Source of the DNA: Solimonas sp. SE-A11
GTDB taxonomy: Bacteria; Pseudomonadota; Gammaproteobacteria; Nevskiales; Nevskiaceae
Reading direction: 5' to 3'
DNA length: 64,000 nt
NCBI RefSeq assembly: GCF_030345715.1
Contig: NZ_JAUASX010000004.1
Location: 62,001-126,000 of the forward strand
The notes under the pieces were generated by a model. That model was not told the DNA's origin and ran no database searches. It saw only the letters and a program-made list of their open reading frames with translations. This document shows positions 35,875 to 44,165 of the stretch, piece by piece (the first letter of the stretch is position 1; every line of letters starts with the position of its first letter). The position numbers were made by a program, and so were the translations under genes.

Positions 35875-37185
35875 TCAAGAGCCCCCCGGCTTCCCGAGAA
35901 TCGGGCCCGCCCCACCCAGGCGCAACAATGCCGGGGACAGGAAACCGGCCAGGCTCATCAGTGCCCCGAGAGCGCCCATCAGCACGAACAGCCAGCGGAT
36001 CCCCAGCCACTCCCCCAGCGGCGTGGCCAGCATCAGGCCTACGGGCGCCGCCAGGCCCATCACCATGCTGAGCAGCGCCAATACGCGGCCCTGCAGGTGA
36101 TTGGGAATCGTCGTCTGCAGCAGCGCCGTCAGCGGCGCATTGCCCAGGATGAAGCTGGTCCCGCTGATCGCCCAGCAGGCCACCGCCACCGCGAAGAGTC
36201 CGGCCGGCGCCAAGGCCGTCAGCGACATCGCCAGGCAGGACAGTGCGAAGCCGCCCAACACCCAGGGCACCTGCCGCTGCGGCGCGAATGCCGCCACCAC
36301 CAGCCCACCGATCACCATGCCGACACCGCCGAAGCCTTCGATGAGCGCGACCTGCGGCGCCCCACCGCCGAAATGCTCCTTCACCAGCAGCGGCACCAGC
36401 GTGAACGTCGGCATGATCACCAGCACCACGGCACCCAGCAGCACATAGAGCCGGCGGAGCCCAGGCTCACTCCAGACCAGGTGGATGCCTTCCCGGAAAT
36501 CCCGCCAGATGCCACCGGCCCCCGCCTTGGGCGCACGTGACTGGGGGATGGTGAACAACAGCAGGGGTACCACACCCAGCAAGGCCGTGATGACGTCCAG
36601 GCTCAGCGCCCAGCCCATCGGCATCACGCTGATGGCCAGCGCCCCCAACGGCGCCGCGGCCACCACCGTCAAGGCCTGCAGCGTCTGGTTCAGCCCTGCC
36701 GCGCGCGGCAGGAAGCTCAGCGGCACCAGCATCGCCATGCTGGCCGCCGCCGCCGGAGCCTGGAAGGCCTGCATGGCGCTGCGCACGAACATCATCGCGT
36801 ACACATGCCAGAGCGCGATGCTGTCGGTCAGGAACAGCAGGATCAGCACCGTCATGCACAGCGCGCTGACCACATCGGCCCCGATCATCAGCAGGCGCCG
36901 GCTGTAGCGGTCGGCAAAGGTGCCGCCCAGCGGGCTCAGCAGCGCCTGCGGCAGCAGCGCCACCAGGCCGGCGGTGGCCAGCGCCGATACGCTACCCGTG
37001 GTGTCGGTGATCCACCAGAGCAGCACGAACTGCGTCAGCGCGGAGCCCACCAGCGAAAGCGCCTGGCCGATGAAGATCGCCCAGAAGCGCAACCGCCAGC
37101 CCGGTCCGGGATCCTGCGCCGGTTGCGCCAGCGCCTGGGCTTCGAGGGCCGGATTGGCGGGGGTGGGACCGCTGGGAATGTGCAT
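35875..37185 (-). CDS. MFS transporter (MFS_3/EntS-like exporter)
   Basis: About 436 aa with 10-12 hydrophobic segments. The MFS loop after helix 2 is GGTFADRYSRRLLMIGAD (motif A-like), and the second half repeats the fold with GVGMVIGGLVVAAFAP. The pattern FWAIFIGQALSLVGSALTQF at the start is typical of the MFS_3 group that exports siderophores, macrolides and other small molecules. ATG at 37185 is the best start; upstream codons are poor. Substrate unknown; 222 bp separate it from the EamA gene on the same strand. Confidence 0.82.
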   Translation of the reverse strand: MHIPSGPTPANPALEAQALAQPAQDPGPGWRLRFWAIFIGQALSLVGSALTQFVLLWWITDTTGSVSALATAGLVALLPQALLSPLGGTFADRYSRRLLMIGADVVSALCMTVLILLFLTDSIALWHVYAMMFVRSAMQAFQAPAAAASMAMLVPLSFLPRAAGLNQTLQALTVVAAAPLGALAISVMPMGWALSLDVITALLGVVPLLLFTIPQSRAPKAGAGGIWRDFREGIHLVWSEPGLRRLYVLLGAVVLVIMPTFTLVPLLVKEHFGGGAPQVALIEGFGGVGMVIGGLVVAAFAPQRQVPWVLGGFALSCLAMSLTALAPAGLFAVAVACWAISGTSFILGNAPLTALLQTTIPNHLQGRVLALLSMVMGLAAPVGLMLATPLGEWLGIRWLFVLMGALGALMSLAGFLSPALLRLGGAGPILGKPGGS

Positions 37186-37407
37186 CGGGGATGCTCGTTC
37201 GGATGAGGGGCGGGCCGGGCTCGCAGAGCACGCAGGTGCATCAATGAGGGATGCCGTAGACCTGCCGACAAGGTGGCGGGATTCTACCCGCTGTGCCGGC
37301 ACCTACCCCACTCGCCCCCCGAAATGGAGAGGGCCGGAACCGGACACCTGGGGCACACTGCGTCTGGAGCAGCAATGTCCCGCGAGCCGTACCGCCTCAT
37401 CCGTACG

Positions 37408-38319
37408 CTACCCGGCTTTCCCGGCGGTCGGACGCCAGTTCGATGTGCGGCATCCCCGCCTCGAATTCAACGCAACGGTAGCACCGGCCGCTGCGACCAC
37501 GATCATCCCGAACAGGCCCAGCCCATCGGGAACCTGGCTGAAGACCAGCCAGCCCAGCAGGGCGGCCCAGATCAGTTGCACGTACTGCATCGGCGCCAGA
37601 ACCGACGCCGGGCTATGGCGATACGCAGCGGTGACGAGGAAATGCCCCATGCCTCCCAGCACCCCGGCGCAGCCGAACAGCAGCAGATGAGCGGCCGGAG
37701 GTACGGGCCCGGTCCAGAACCAGGGCAACGCCATCCCGTAGCACACCGCGCCGACCAGCGCCGCATGGAACTGCAGCGTGATCGCCCGCTCGGTACTCGC
37801 CAGCACGCGTGACAGCAACTGGTAGATCGCATTCAGGATGGCCGCGCACAAGGCCAGCACGACGCCAGCCGCATCCAGGCCGCCGCCGGGTCGCGCGATC
37901 AGCAGCACACCGACGAAGCCGGCCGCAACGGCCAGCCATCCGAGACTGCCCACTCGCTCTTGCAGCACCGGTCCCGCCATCAGGACAACGAGTATCGGAT
38001 ACAGGAACACGATGGCCGAGGTCTCGGCTACCGGCATCCGTTGCAGCGCCAGCGTCATGCACAGGGACGCCAGGCCCAGGCAGCAGGCGCGCAGCAGCAC
38101 CAACCCCGTGCGCCGGGTCCGGATCAGGCCGTACCCCCGGGAGGGCGCCAGCAGTAACACCATCAGCAGGCACTGGACGATGTAGCGAAGGGCCACGACC
38201 ACCACGGCGGGATAGAGCGCCACCAGGTACTTCGTCGTGGTGTCCATGCTGGCGAGCAGCAGGATGCCGACCATGAAAAGGGCGACGCCGCCCAGGGTCT
38301 CCTTGGAGGAGGTGCTCAT
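37408..38319 (-). CDS. EamA/DMT-family transporter
   Basis: A 303-aa membrane protein with ten hydrophobic segments in two repeats of five, the drug/metabolite transporter arrangement. The first repeat contains SMDTTTKYLVALYPAVVVVA and ends MPVAETSAIVFLYPILVVLM; the second contains ILNAIYQLLSR and ASVLAPMQYVQLIWAALLG, the typical EamA second-domain signature. ATG at 38319. It starts 34 bp after the soxB-like gene on the same strand, so it may export or import an amine or amino acid linked to that oxidase. Confidence 0.85.
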   Translation of the reverse strand: MSTSSKETLGGVALFMVGILLLASMDTTTKYLVALYPAVVVVALRYIVQCLLMVLLLAPSRGYGLIRTRRTGLVLLRACCLGLASLCMTLALQRMPVAETSAIVFLYPILVVLMAGPVLQERVGSLGWLAVAAGFVGVLLIARPGGGLDAAGVVLALCAAILNAIYQLLSRVLASTERAITLQFHAALVGAVCYGMALPWFWTGPVPPAAHLLLFGCAGVLGGMGHFLVTAAYRHSPASVLAPMQYVQLIWAALLGWLVFSQVPDGLGLFGMIVVAAAGATVALNSRRGCRTSNWRPTAGKAG

Positions 38320-38353
38320 CGCAGCTGGCGCCTGTCCCGGTCCGGCCCGTGCA

Positions 38354-39595
38354 TCAGTGCGCAATGCCCGAGGCCCCCGCCTCATCGATGAGCGCTCCGG
38401 ACGTGAAGCGTTCGAGCCCGAACGGCACGATCAGGGGATGGCGCTTGCCGGTGGCTAGGGTATAGGCCATCGAGAAACCACCGGCCGGCGTGGCCTTGAA
38501 CCCGCCGGTGCCGAAGCCGCAGTTGAGGTAGAGGCCATCCACCGGCGACGGTCCCAGGATCGGGGAGGAATCCTTCACCACGTCGCAGATACCTGCCCAC
38601 TGTCGCATCAGGCGCAGCCGCGAGAACGATGGGAACAGGTCCAGCATGCCGGCCGTGACGGCCTCGACCGTCAGGAAATTGCCCCGCTGGGCGTACGACG
38701 GATACAGGTCCAGGCCACCGCCGATCAGCACCTCCCCCTTGTCGGTCTGGCTGATGTAGATGCCCGCAGACGGCGACAGGACCATCATGTTCAAGGCCGG
38801 CTTGATCGGCTCCGAGACGAAGGCCTGCAGGGCATAGCTGGTGATCGGCAGGGGCAACCCGGCCATCGCCGCCAGGTGGCTGGTGTGCCCCGCAACGGAA
38901 AGGCAGACCTTGGCGGCACCGATATCGCCCCGGTTGGTACGCACGCCGCTGACGCGGTTCCCCTCCTTGATGAGGCCGGTCACCTCGCAGCCCTGGATGA
39001 TATGCACGCCACGCTCATCCGCACCGCGCGCATAGCCCCAGGCTACGGCGTCGTGACGCGCCGATCCGGCACGCTCCTGCACCAACCCGCCCAGCACCGG
39101 GAAACGCCCGTCCTGCCGCAGCAGCGGCTCGCGCCGGCGCAGGTCCTCGGGCGACAGCCAATCCGCCGCGATCCCGTTGAGCGCCATGCCGTTCCTGAGC
39201 CGGTTCGACATCTCCACCTGGTGACGGTCATGCGCCAGCACCACCTGCCCGCGCTGGGACAGCATGACGTTGTAGTTGAGCTCCTCGCTCAGGCCCTCCC
39301 ACAGCTGCAGCGACTTCTCGTAGAACGCCACCGACTCGGGGAAAAAGTAATTGGAACGCACAACGGTCGTGTTGCGCCCGGTGTTGCCACCGCCGATCCA
39401 GCCCTTCTCGAGGACCGCGACGTTGGTGACCCCGTGGTTCTTCGCCAGGTAGTAGGCCGTGGCCAGTCCATGACCACCGCCGCCGATGATGATCACGTCG
39501 TAGGATGACCGGGGAGCAGCATTGCGCCACGCCGGCTTCCAGCGGCGATGCCCGCTCAGGGCATTGATGGCGAGCGAAAAAGCTGAGTAGCGCAC
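38354..39595 (-). CDS. Orphan sarcosine oxidase beta-like FAD oxidoreductase
   Basis: A 413-aa paralogue of the SoxB at 4211-5452, same length and alike over the whole chain (shared GGGGHGLATAYYLAKNHGV, EKGWIGGGNTGRNTT, SARHDAVAWGYARGAD, NCGFGTGGFK). No soxD, soxA or soxG accompanies it. It may borrow the subunits of the first operon, giving a hybrid enzyme of different specificity, or act alone as an N-methylamino-acid or amine oxidase. It lies between an amidohydrolase and an EamA transporter, all leftward, sharing the TetR-side control region. Residues 107-165 differ most from SoxB and could set specificity. Confidence 0.9.
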   Translation of the reverse strand: MRYSAFSLAINALSGHRRWKPAWRNAAPRSSYDVIIIGGGGHGLATAYYLAKNHGVTNVAVLEKGWIGGGNTGRNTTVVRSNYFFPESVAFYEKSLQLWEGLSEELNYNVMLSQRGQVVLAHDRHQVEMSNRLRNGMALNGIAADWLSPEDLRRREPLLRQDGRFPVLGGLVQERAGSARHDAVAWGYARGADERGVHIIQGCEVTGLIKEGNRVSGVRTNRGDIGAAKVCLSVAGHTSHLAAMAGLPLPITSYALQAFVSEPIKPALNMMVLSPSAGIYISQTDKGEVLIGGGLDLYPSYAQRGNFLTVEAVTAGMLDLFPSFSRLRLMRQWAGICDVVKDSSPILGPSPVDGLYLNCGFGTGGFKATPAGGFSMAYTLATGKRHPLIVPFGLERFTSGALIDEAGASGIAH

Positions 39596-39606
39596 CGATC
39601 GTCTCC

Positions 39607-40866
39607 CTATATCCGACGGCGTACGAATTCGCCGCCTTTCATGATCACGGAGAAATTCTCGTCGGGCCTGGACATGACATGGATATCACGCATTGGATTC
39701 TTGTCGATGGCAATCATGTCGGCGTAGGCGCCCGCCTCGATGCTGCCGAGCAGGCCCGTCTTCTGCATGATCTCTGCGTTGATGCTGGTGGCTGACCGCA
39801 GAAGGTCAATCGGCGAGAAGATCTCCGAGCGGAAACTGAACTCCTGGCTCTGCATCGGATGAAAACGCTCTTCGAAAAGGTCGGTGCCCATGCCGATGCG
39901 GGCGCCGGCGCGCTTGAGGTATTCCAGCGACTGGTAGGCCGAGGCGTGGACGACCTTGATCTTTTCCAGGCTCTCGGCGCGCAGGCCCAGCTCCGGCCCA
40001 TGGCGCATGACCTGCTCCATCACCGCGATGGTCGGTACGGCGTAGGTGCTGCCGTCGGCGGCCGCGATCAGGTTCGCGGTCTCCTGGGTGATGATCGTGC
40101 AGTGGTCGATGGAGCGGATGCCCAGCTTCAGGCAGCGGCGCGCGCCATCGTCGGTGTGGCAATGCGCCACTACGTACTTGCGGCGCGTGCGGGTTTCGTG
40201 GACCGCGGCTTCGATCTCCTCGTCCGTGTAGTGCGGCATCCAGATCGGATCGGTGGGCGAAGACACGCCACCGGAGATGAAGATCTTGATGTGGTCGGCG
40301 CCCTTGCGCAGCTCGTTGCGGCAGAACTTTCGCACGTTCTCGACGCCGTCCACCACTTCGTTGAAGGTGTTGTTGAGCGAGCAACCACAGGGGCTCTCGA
40401 CCTGGTGCTCGGGACGCACGTCACCATGGCCACCGGTCTGCGACAAGGCCTTGCCGCCGTAGTGGAGACGCGGACCCTCCATCAGGCCCTGGCTGATCGC
40501 CAGGTGCAGGCCGATCTCGCCGCCGCCCGGATCGCGCACGGTCGTGTACCCGCGATGCAGGGCGCCCTTGAGCAGGCGCGCAGCATGGGCGACCTTGAGC
40601 GGAAGCGTCATGTTGTCGACCAAGGCCATGTTCAGGGAGATGCTGTAGGCATGGAAGTGCAGGTCCAGCAGGCCCGGCATGACGAAACGGCCACCCATGT
40701 CGATCACCTCGGCACCGGCGACGCAGGCTTCCCCCGTTGAAACCTCACGAATCCGGTCGTTCTCGATGACGATGCTGCCGCCCTCGATCAGAGCCTCGCT
40801 TCTGCCATCGAAAATCACGCAGTTCTTCAGAATCCTGAGGCTCAAGTTCGATCTCCGCTTAGTCAT
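39607..40866 (-). CDS. Amidohydrolase (COG1228 / Xaa-Pro or N-acyl peptidase-like)
   Basis: A 419-aa metal-dependent amidohydrolase. Metal ligands are visible: the HxH in LDLHFHAYS, a likely carboxylated lysine in DHIKIFISGG, a histidine in VAHCHTDDG and another in SIDHCTIIT, and the aspartate in IGMGTDLFEE. This set and the AGAYADMIAIDKNP C-terminal strand fit the binuclear COG1228 group, which includes carboxypeptidases acting on Xaa-Pro or N-blocked amino acids. ATG at 40866; in-frame reading farther upstream crosses the operator. Lies 11 bp before the orphan soxB gene, consistent with an operon in which it supplies an N-methylamino acid. Confidence 0.87.
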   Translation of the reverse strand: MTKRRSNLSLRILKNCVIFDGRSEALIEGGSIVIENDRIREVSTGEACVAGAEVIDMGGRFVMPGLLDLHFHAYSISLNMALVDNMTLPLKVAHAARLLKGALHRGYTTVRDPGGGEIGLHLAISQGLMEGPRLHYGGKALSQTGGHGDVRPEHQVESPCGCSLNNTFNEVVDGVENVRKFCRNELRKGADHIKIFISGGVSSPTDPIWMPHYTDEEIEAAVHETRTRRKYVVAHCHTDDGARRCLKLGIRSIDHCTIITQETANLIAAADGSTYAVPTIAVMEQVMRHGPELGLRAESLEKIKVVHASAYQSLEYLKRAGARIGMGTDLFEERFHPMQSQEFSFRSEIFSPIDLLRSATSINAEIMQKTGLLGSIEAGAYADMIAIDKNPMRDIHVMSRPDENFSVIMKGGEFVRRRI

Positions 40867-40910
40867 ACGGACATGGCTCCTGCAAGAGGCCGCCAGAATT
40901 ATCCGTATTG

Positions 40911-40937
40911 ATATAATACATATCTGTATGTACATTA
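40911..40937. promoter_or_regulatory. Divergent operator between TetR-type regulator and amidohydrolase (motif copy D)
   Basis: TAATACATATCTGTATGTACATTA (40914-40937) is an imperfect palindrome with a tight core ACATA-TCTG-TATGT. TATAAT at 40912-40917 could be a -10 element for the plus-strand unit. The half AATACATATCTGTAT (40915-40929) closely matches 54-68 and resembles 5507-5521. Location between the regulator and the oppositely directed amidohydrolase operon is classic for TetR autoregulation. Confidence 0.6.
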
Positions 40938-41010
40938 CAGCAATTACAGACCACTCGGAAAGTAATTCAGGTGGGAAAGGCACCAGCGCAGTGGCGCAAG
41001 GAGCAAGGCC

Positions 41011-41691
41011 GTGGGAACTCAGCGGAAGATAGCGACGCTGCCGACACAACCGGGCTCGCGGGGACGGCCTCGCAAGTATTCGGACGAAATGCTGGTGAAC
41101 GCCGCCTTGCGGGTGATGGGCCGTGACGGCTACACCTCGCTCACCATCCGCTCGCTCGCCGAGGAACTCGGCGTCAGCCATTCCGCGCTGTACACCTACG
41201 TCACCGCCATCGATGAGATCGAGGACAAGGCCAAGCGCCGGCTGACAGACCAGCTCCCGCGCCCGCAGTCTGCTTCGCCTGCAAAATTGCGTGAGGAATT
41301 ACTGGCCTTCCTGCATGCCGCGCGGGTGCTGATCCTGTTGCACCCCGGGGTTCTGCTGTCCAGGGTCGGATCAGCCTCCTCGGAAATCTTCCGGGACATC
41401 AGCGAACAGTGGTTTAGCGCATTGACGCCCCACGCACCCGACCTGAAGACCGTCAAGCTGGCGCTGACCGCCCTGATGGGCACCGTCCTGCTGATCGTCG
41501 AGGGTGAGCGCCTGCTGGAAGCCGGCACGGGCGAGAAGGGTTCCAGGCGCTCGGACAAGAAGCGATCCGACGGCGCCGTCACGGCCAAGGCCGTGGAGCC
41601 CTATCTCAACGACCTCATCGATCTGGTGCTGCCGGGCCTGGCCGCCGGCAACAAGCGTGGCGAGGCAGACCGCCGCAGGAGCAGGAAGTGA
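41011..41691 (+). CDS. TetR-type transcriptional regulator of the peptide/amine island
   Basis: A 226-aa regulator. After a basic, disordered 20-residue arm comes a TetR helix-turn-helix: SDEMLVNAALRVMGRDGYTS, then TIRSLAEELGVSHSALYTYV. The C-terminal two thirds are helical and hydrophobic, ending in a lysine/arginine-rich tail. Its stop overlaps the GTG of the TonB receptor (GTGA), so the regulator and receptor are made together. The palindrome at 40914-40937 is its likely operator; similar motifs before the sox and fdh genes suggest a wider regulon. The inducer is unknown, probably a peptide or methylated amino acid. Confidence 0.87.
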   Translation: MGTQRKIATLPTQPGSRGRPRKYSDEMLVNAALRVMGRDGYTSLTIRSLAEELGVSHSALYTYVTAIDEIEDKAKRRLTDQLPRPQSASPAKLREELLAFLHAARVLILLHPGVLLSRVGSASSEIFRDISEQWFSALTPHAPDLKTVKLALTALMGTVLLIVEGERLLEAGTGEKGSRRSDKKRSDGAVTAKAVEPYLNDLIDLVLPGLAAGNKRGEADRRRSRK

Positions 41692-44141
41692 TCAGGAAGC
41701 ATGGCTTTTCAATCTCCGCTCAGGTCCTCGCCGTGGGCCTGGCGATGTCGGCGCCTCTCGCATGGGCCCAGGATGCCGCGCCTGAGGAGCCGACGGACAG
41801 TATCGACTTCCTCGACTCCCTGATCGCGGAGGAGCCGGCGCCGGAAGCGGCACCCGCAACGCCTGCCGACTCCATGGAGCCGGCCAGCCCCGCAACGGCC
41901 GCCACGACGCCGGCGGAGCTGGACGTGATTCCGGTCGATGTGAAGGAGGCGGAGCCGCGGCAGAACCTGACCGAAAAGCGGCCGCCGACGCAACTGGAGG
42001 AGATCGTGGTCACCGCCACCAAGCGCGCGGCACCGGTGCGCGATATCCCCGCCACGATCAACGTGCTCAGCGGCGAGCAGCTGGAGCGCGAGGGCATACA
42101 GAGCGTCGACCAGATCGTGATGCAGGTTCCGGGCGTGAACCTGACCGACGAAGGTTCCGGCGGCCAGGCCAAGCGAATCACGATCCGCGGCGTCTCGACC
42201 GGACTCGGCGTCAACCCCACCGCGGGCACCTTGTTCGGGGACATCCCGTTCTCGGATCCCTTCGCTCCGAAGGTGCAGCTCGATCCGAATCCCTTCGACA
42301 TGGCGACGGTTGAAGTGCTCAAGGGACCGCAGGGCACACTGTTCGGCGGCACCGGACTGAATGGCCTGATCCGCTATGTGCCGGAGGCGGCGAACGTCAA
42401 TGCATTCCAGCTGAAGTACTTCAGCCAGTTCAACGCGTATCCCGGAAACGGTGGCGATGGCTGGAGCTACGGCGCCGCGGTGAATATGCCGTTCGCGGAC
42501 AACACCGCCGCCGTGCGCATCATGGGCTTTCAGCGGCAGTCGCCGGGCTACACGGACGATCGCTACAACGACAGGAAAGACGTCAACAAGCTGGAGCAGT
42601 ACGGCTACCGTGCGATGATGACCTGGCTGCCCTCCGACCAGTGGAAGGTTTCGTTGACGGCGGCTACCCAGCACACGACCGAGGACGACATTCCGTATAC
42701 CGACAACTACGACGGACAGCTCTCCCACGGCGACAGTCCCCGCCCCAGCCCCGGCGAGTCCAGCTACACGCTCGGCAGCCTGACCATCGAGCGCAGCTTC
42801 GACTGGGGTGAGCTGTTGTCGCAAACCTCCTACTTCGAAAAACAGTTCGACATCTTCCTCGAGGCCTCGCGCGCGGTCGGTGGCTTTCTGCCGCTGCTGG
42901 CAGGCTCGAACGCCAATCGCAGCGACGGCATGACACAGGAACTGCGAGCCGTGTCCGCACCCGGGGACTCGCCCTGGAGATGGCTCGCGGGCGCCTTCTA
43001 CTACAAGACGAGTCTCTACGATTGCAGCGACATCGGCGCGGCCTCCGGTCTGCCGACGCTGCCGATCAGGATTCCCGGACTTCTCGAAGGCCTTCTGCCG
43101 AATCCCTGCCCCGAAAATGCCGGAAGACTCAGCGGAACGCTGAACATCGCGAGCCTGACTGGCGAAGTGGATCTGGAAGAGAAAGCCCTGTTCGGCGAGG
43201 TCACGCGCGAACTGGGCGAAAGCTGGGAGGCCACGCTCGGCGCGCGTGCTTACTGGATCCAATCCGATGGCGCCATCACCTCCGCCGGCGCGGTCTATTC
43301 GTCGCAGAACAATTTCATGAAGGTCACGCGCGAGCGCGGCGTTGGAGAGAATGGCATCAGCCCGAAGGCGTCTATCGTGTTTTCGCCGACCGACGATTTG
43401 CGTGCCTACCTCACGGTCTCACGAGGTTTCCGCTTCGGCGGCCCGCAGCTCGCCGCCTCGACGCCGACCTCGGACGTGCCGGAGGTCTACAAGTCCGATT
43501 CCCTGTGGAACTATGAATTGGGTCTACGCACGGACTGGTTCGACCGTTCGCTGCGGATCGATCTGTCGGCCTACCACCTCGACTGGAAAGACCCTCAGGT
43601 GTTCCAGCTGGACCGGGTGGCGACACTGAACTTCATCGACAACGTCGGCGGGGCTGAGGGCAACGGTGTGGAGCTATCGGTGCGCTATCTGCCGCCGTTC
43701 CTGCCTGGCCTGTCGATCGACGCCGCGGCGGCCTGGAACCGCACGGTGACGACCGAACCCTTCGATTCCGTGGAGGGCAAGACCATCGCCGCGGGCTCGC
43801 CCTGGCCGCTGTCACCCCGCTGGCAGACCGCGACGACGCTGTCTTACGTGCGGCCGATCCGGGATTGGCAGGTCGGGGCATCGTTGCGCCACACCTACCT
43901 CGGTCAGGCCTGCAACACCATCTAATGCAGCGCGCAGGTGTTCGGCTACCGCACATTCGACCTGAACCTTTTTGCCTCTGCGGTCGGCGACAGCTTCTGG
44001 CCGCAGCTGAGCCTGTCGCTGAACAACCTGTCGGACGAGCGCGGCTACAGCAGCATCACGACCAACCCGTTTCCCGCCAGCGACACCATCACCTACATCG
44101 CTCCGCGCGCCGTCGTGCTGCGCCTGAGCGGCAGCTTCTAG
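41688..44141 (+). pseudogene. TonB-dependent receptor interrupted by one in-frame stop codon
   Basis: An 817-codon receptor frame broken by TAA at 43923-43925. The first 745 residues hold a signal peptide (SISAQVLAVGLAMSAPLAWA), an acidic Pro/Ala-rich extension, the TonB box-like LEEIVVTATKR, plug motifs (VPGVNLTDEG, RITIRGVS, LKGPQGTLFG) and most of the barrel. After the TAA the same frame continues 72 residues (CSAQVFGYRTFDLNLF...NNLSDERGYS...) to a normal C-terminal strand ending in F. No frameshift is seen; one base change suffices. GTG start overlaps the TetR-type stop. It may be a recent pseudogene, a read-through gene or a sequencing error; without the final strands the barrel would not assemble. 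Confidence 0.85.
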
Positions 44142-44165
44142 AACTCCCTGCGCCATCGACCTACC

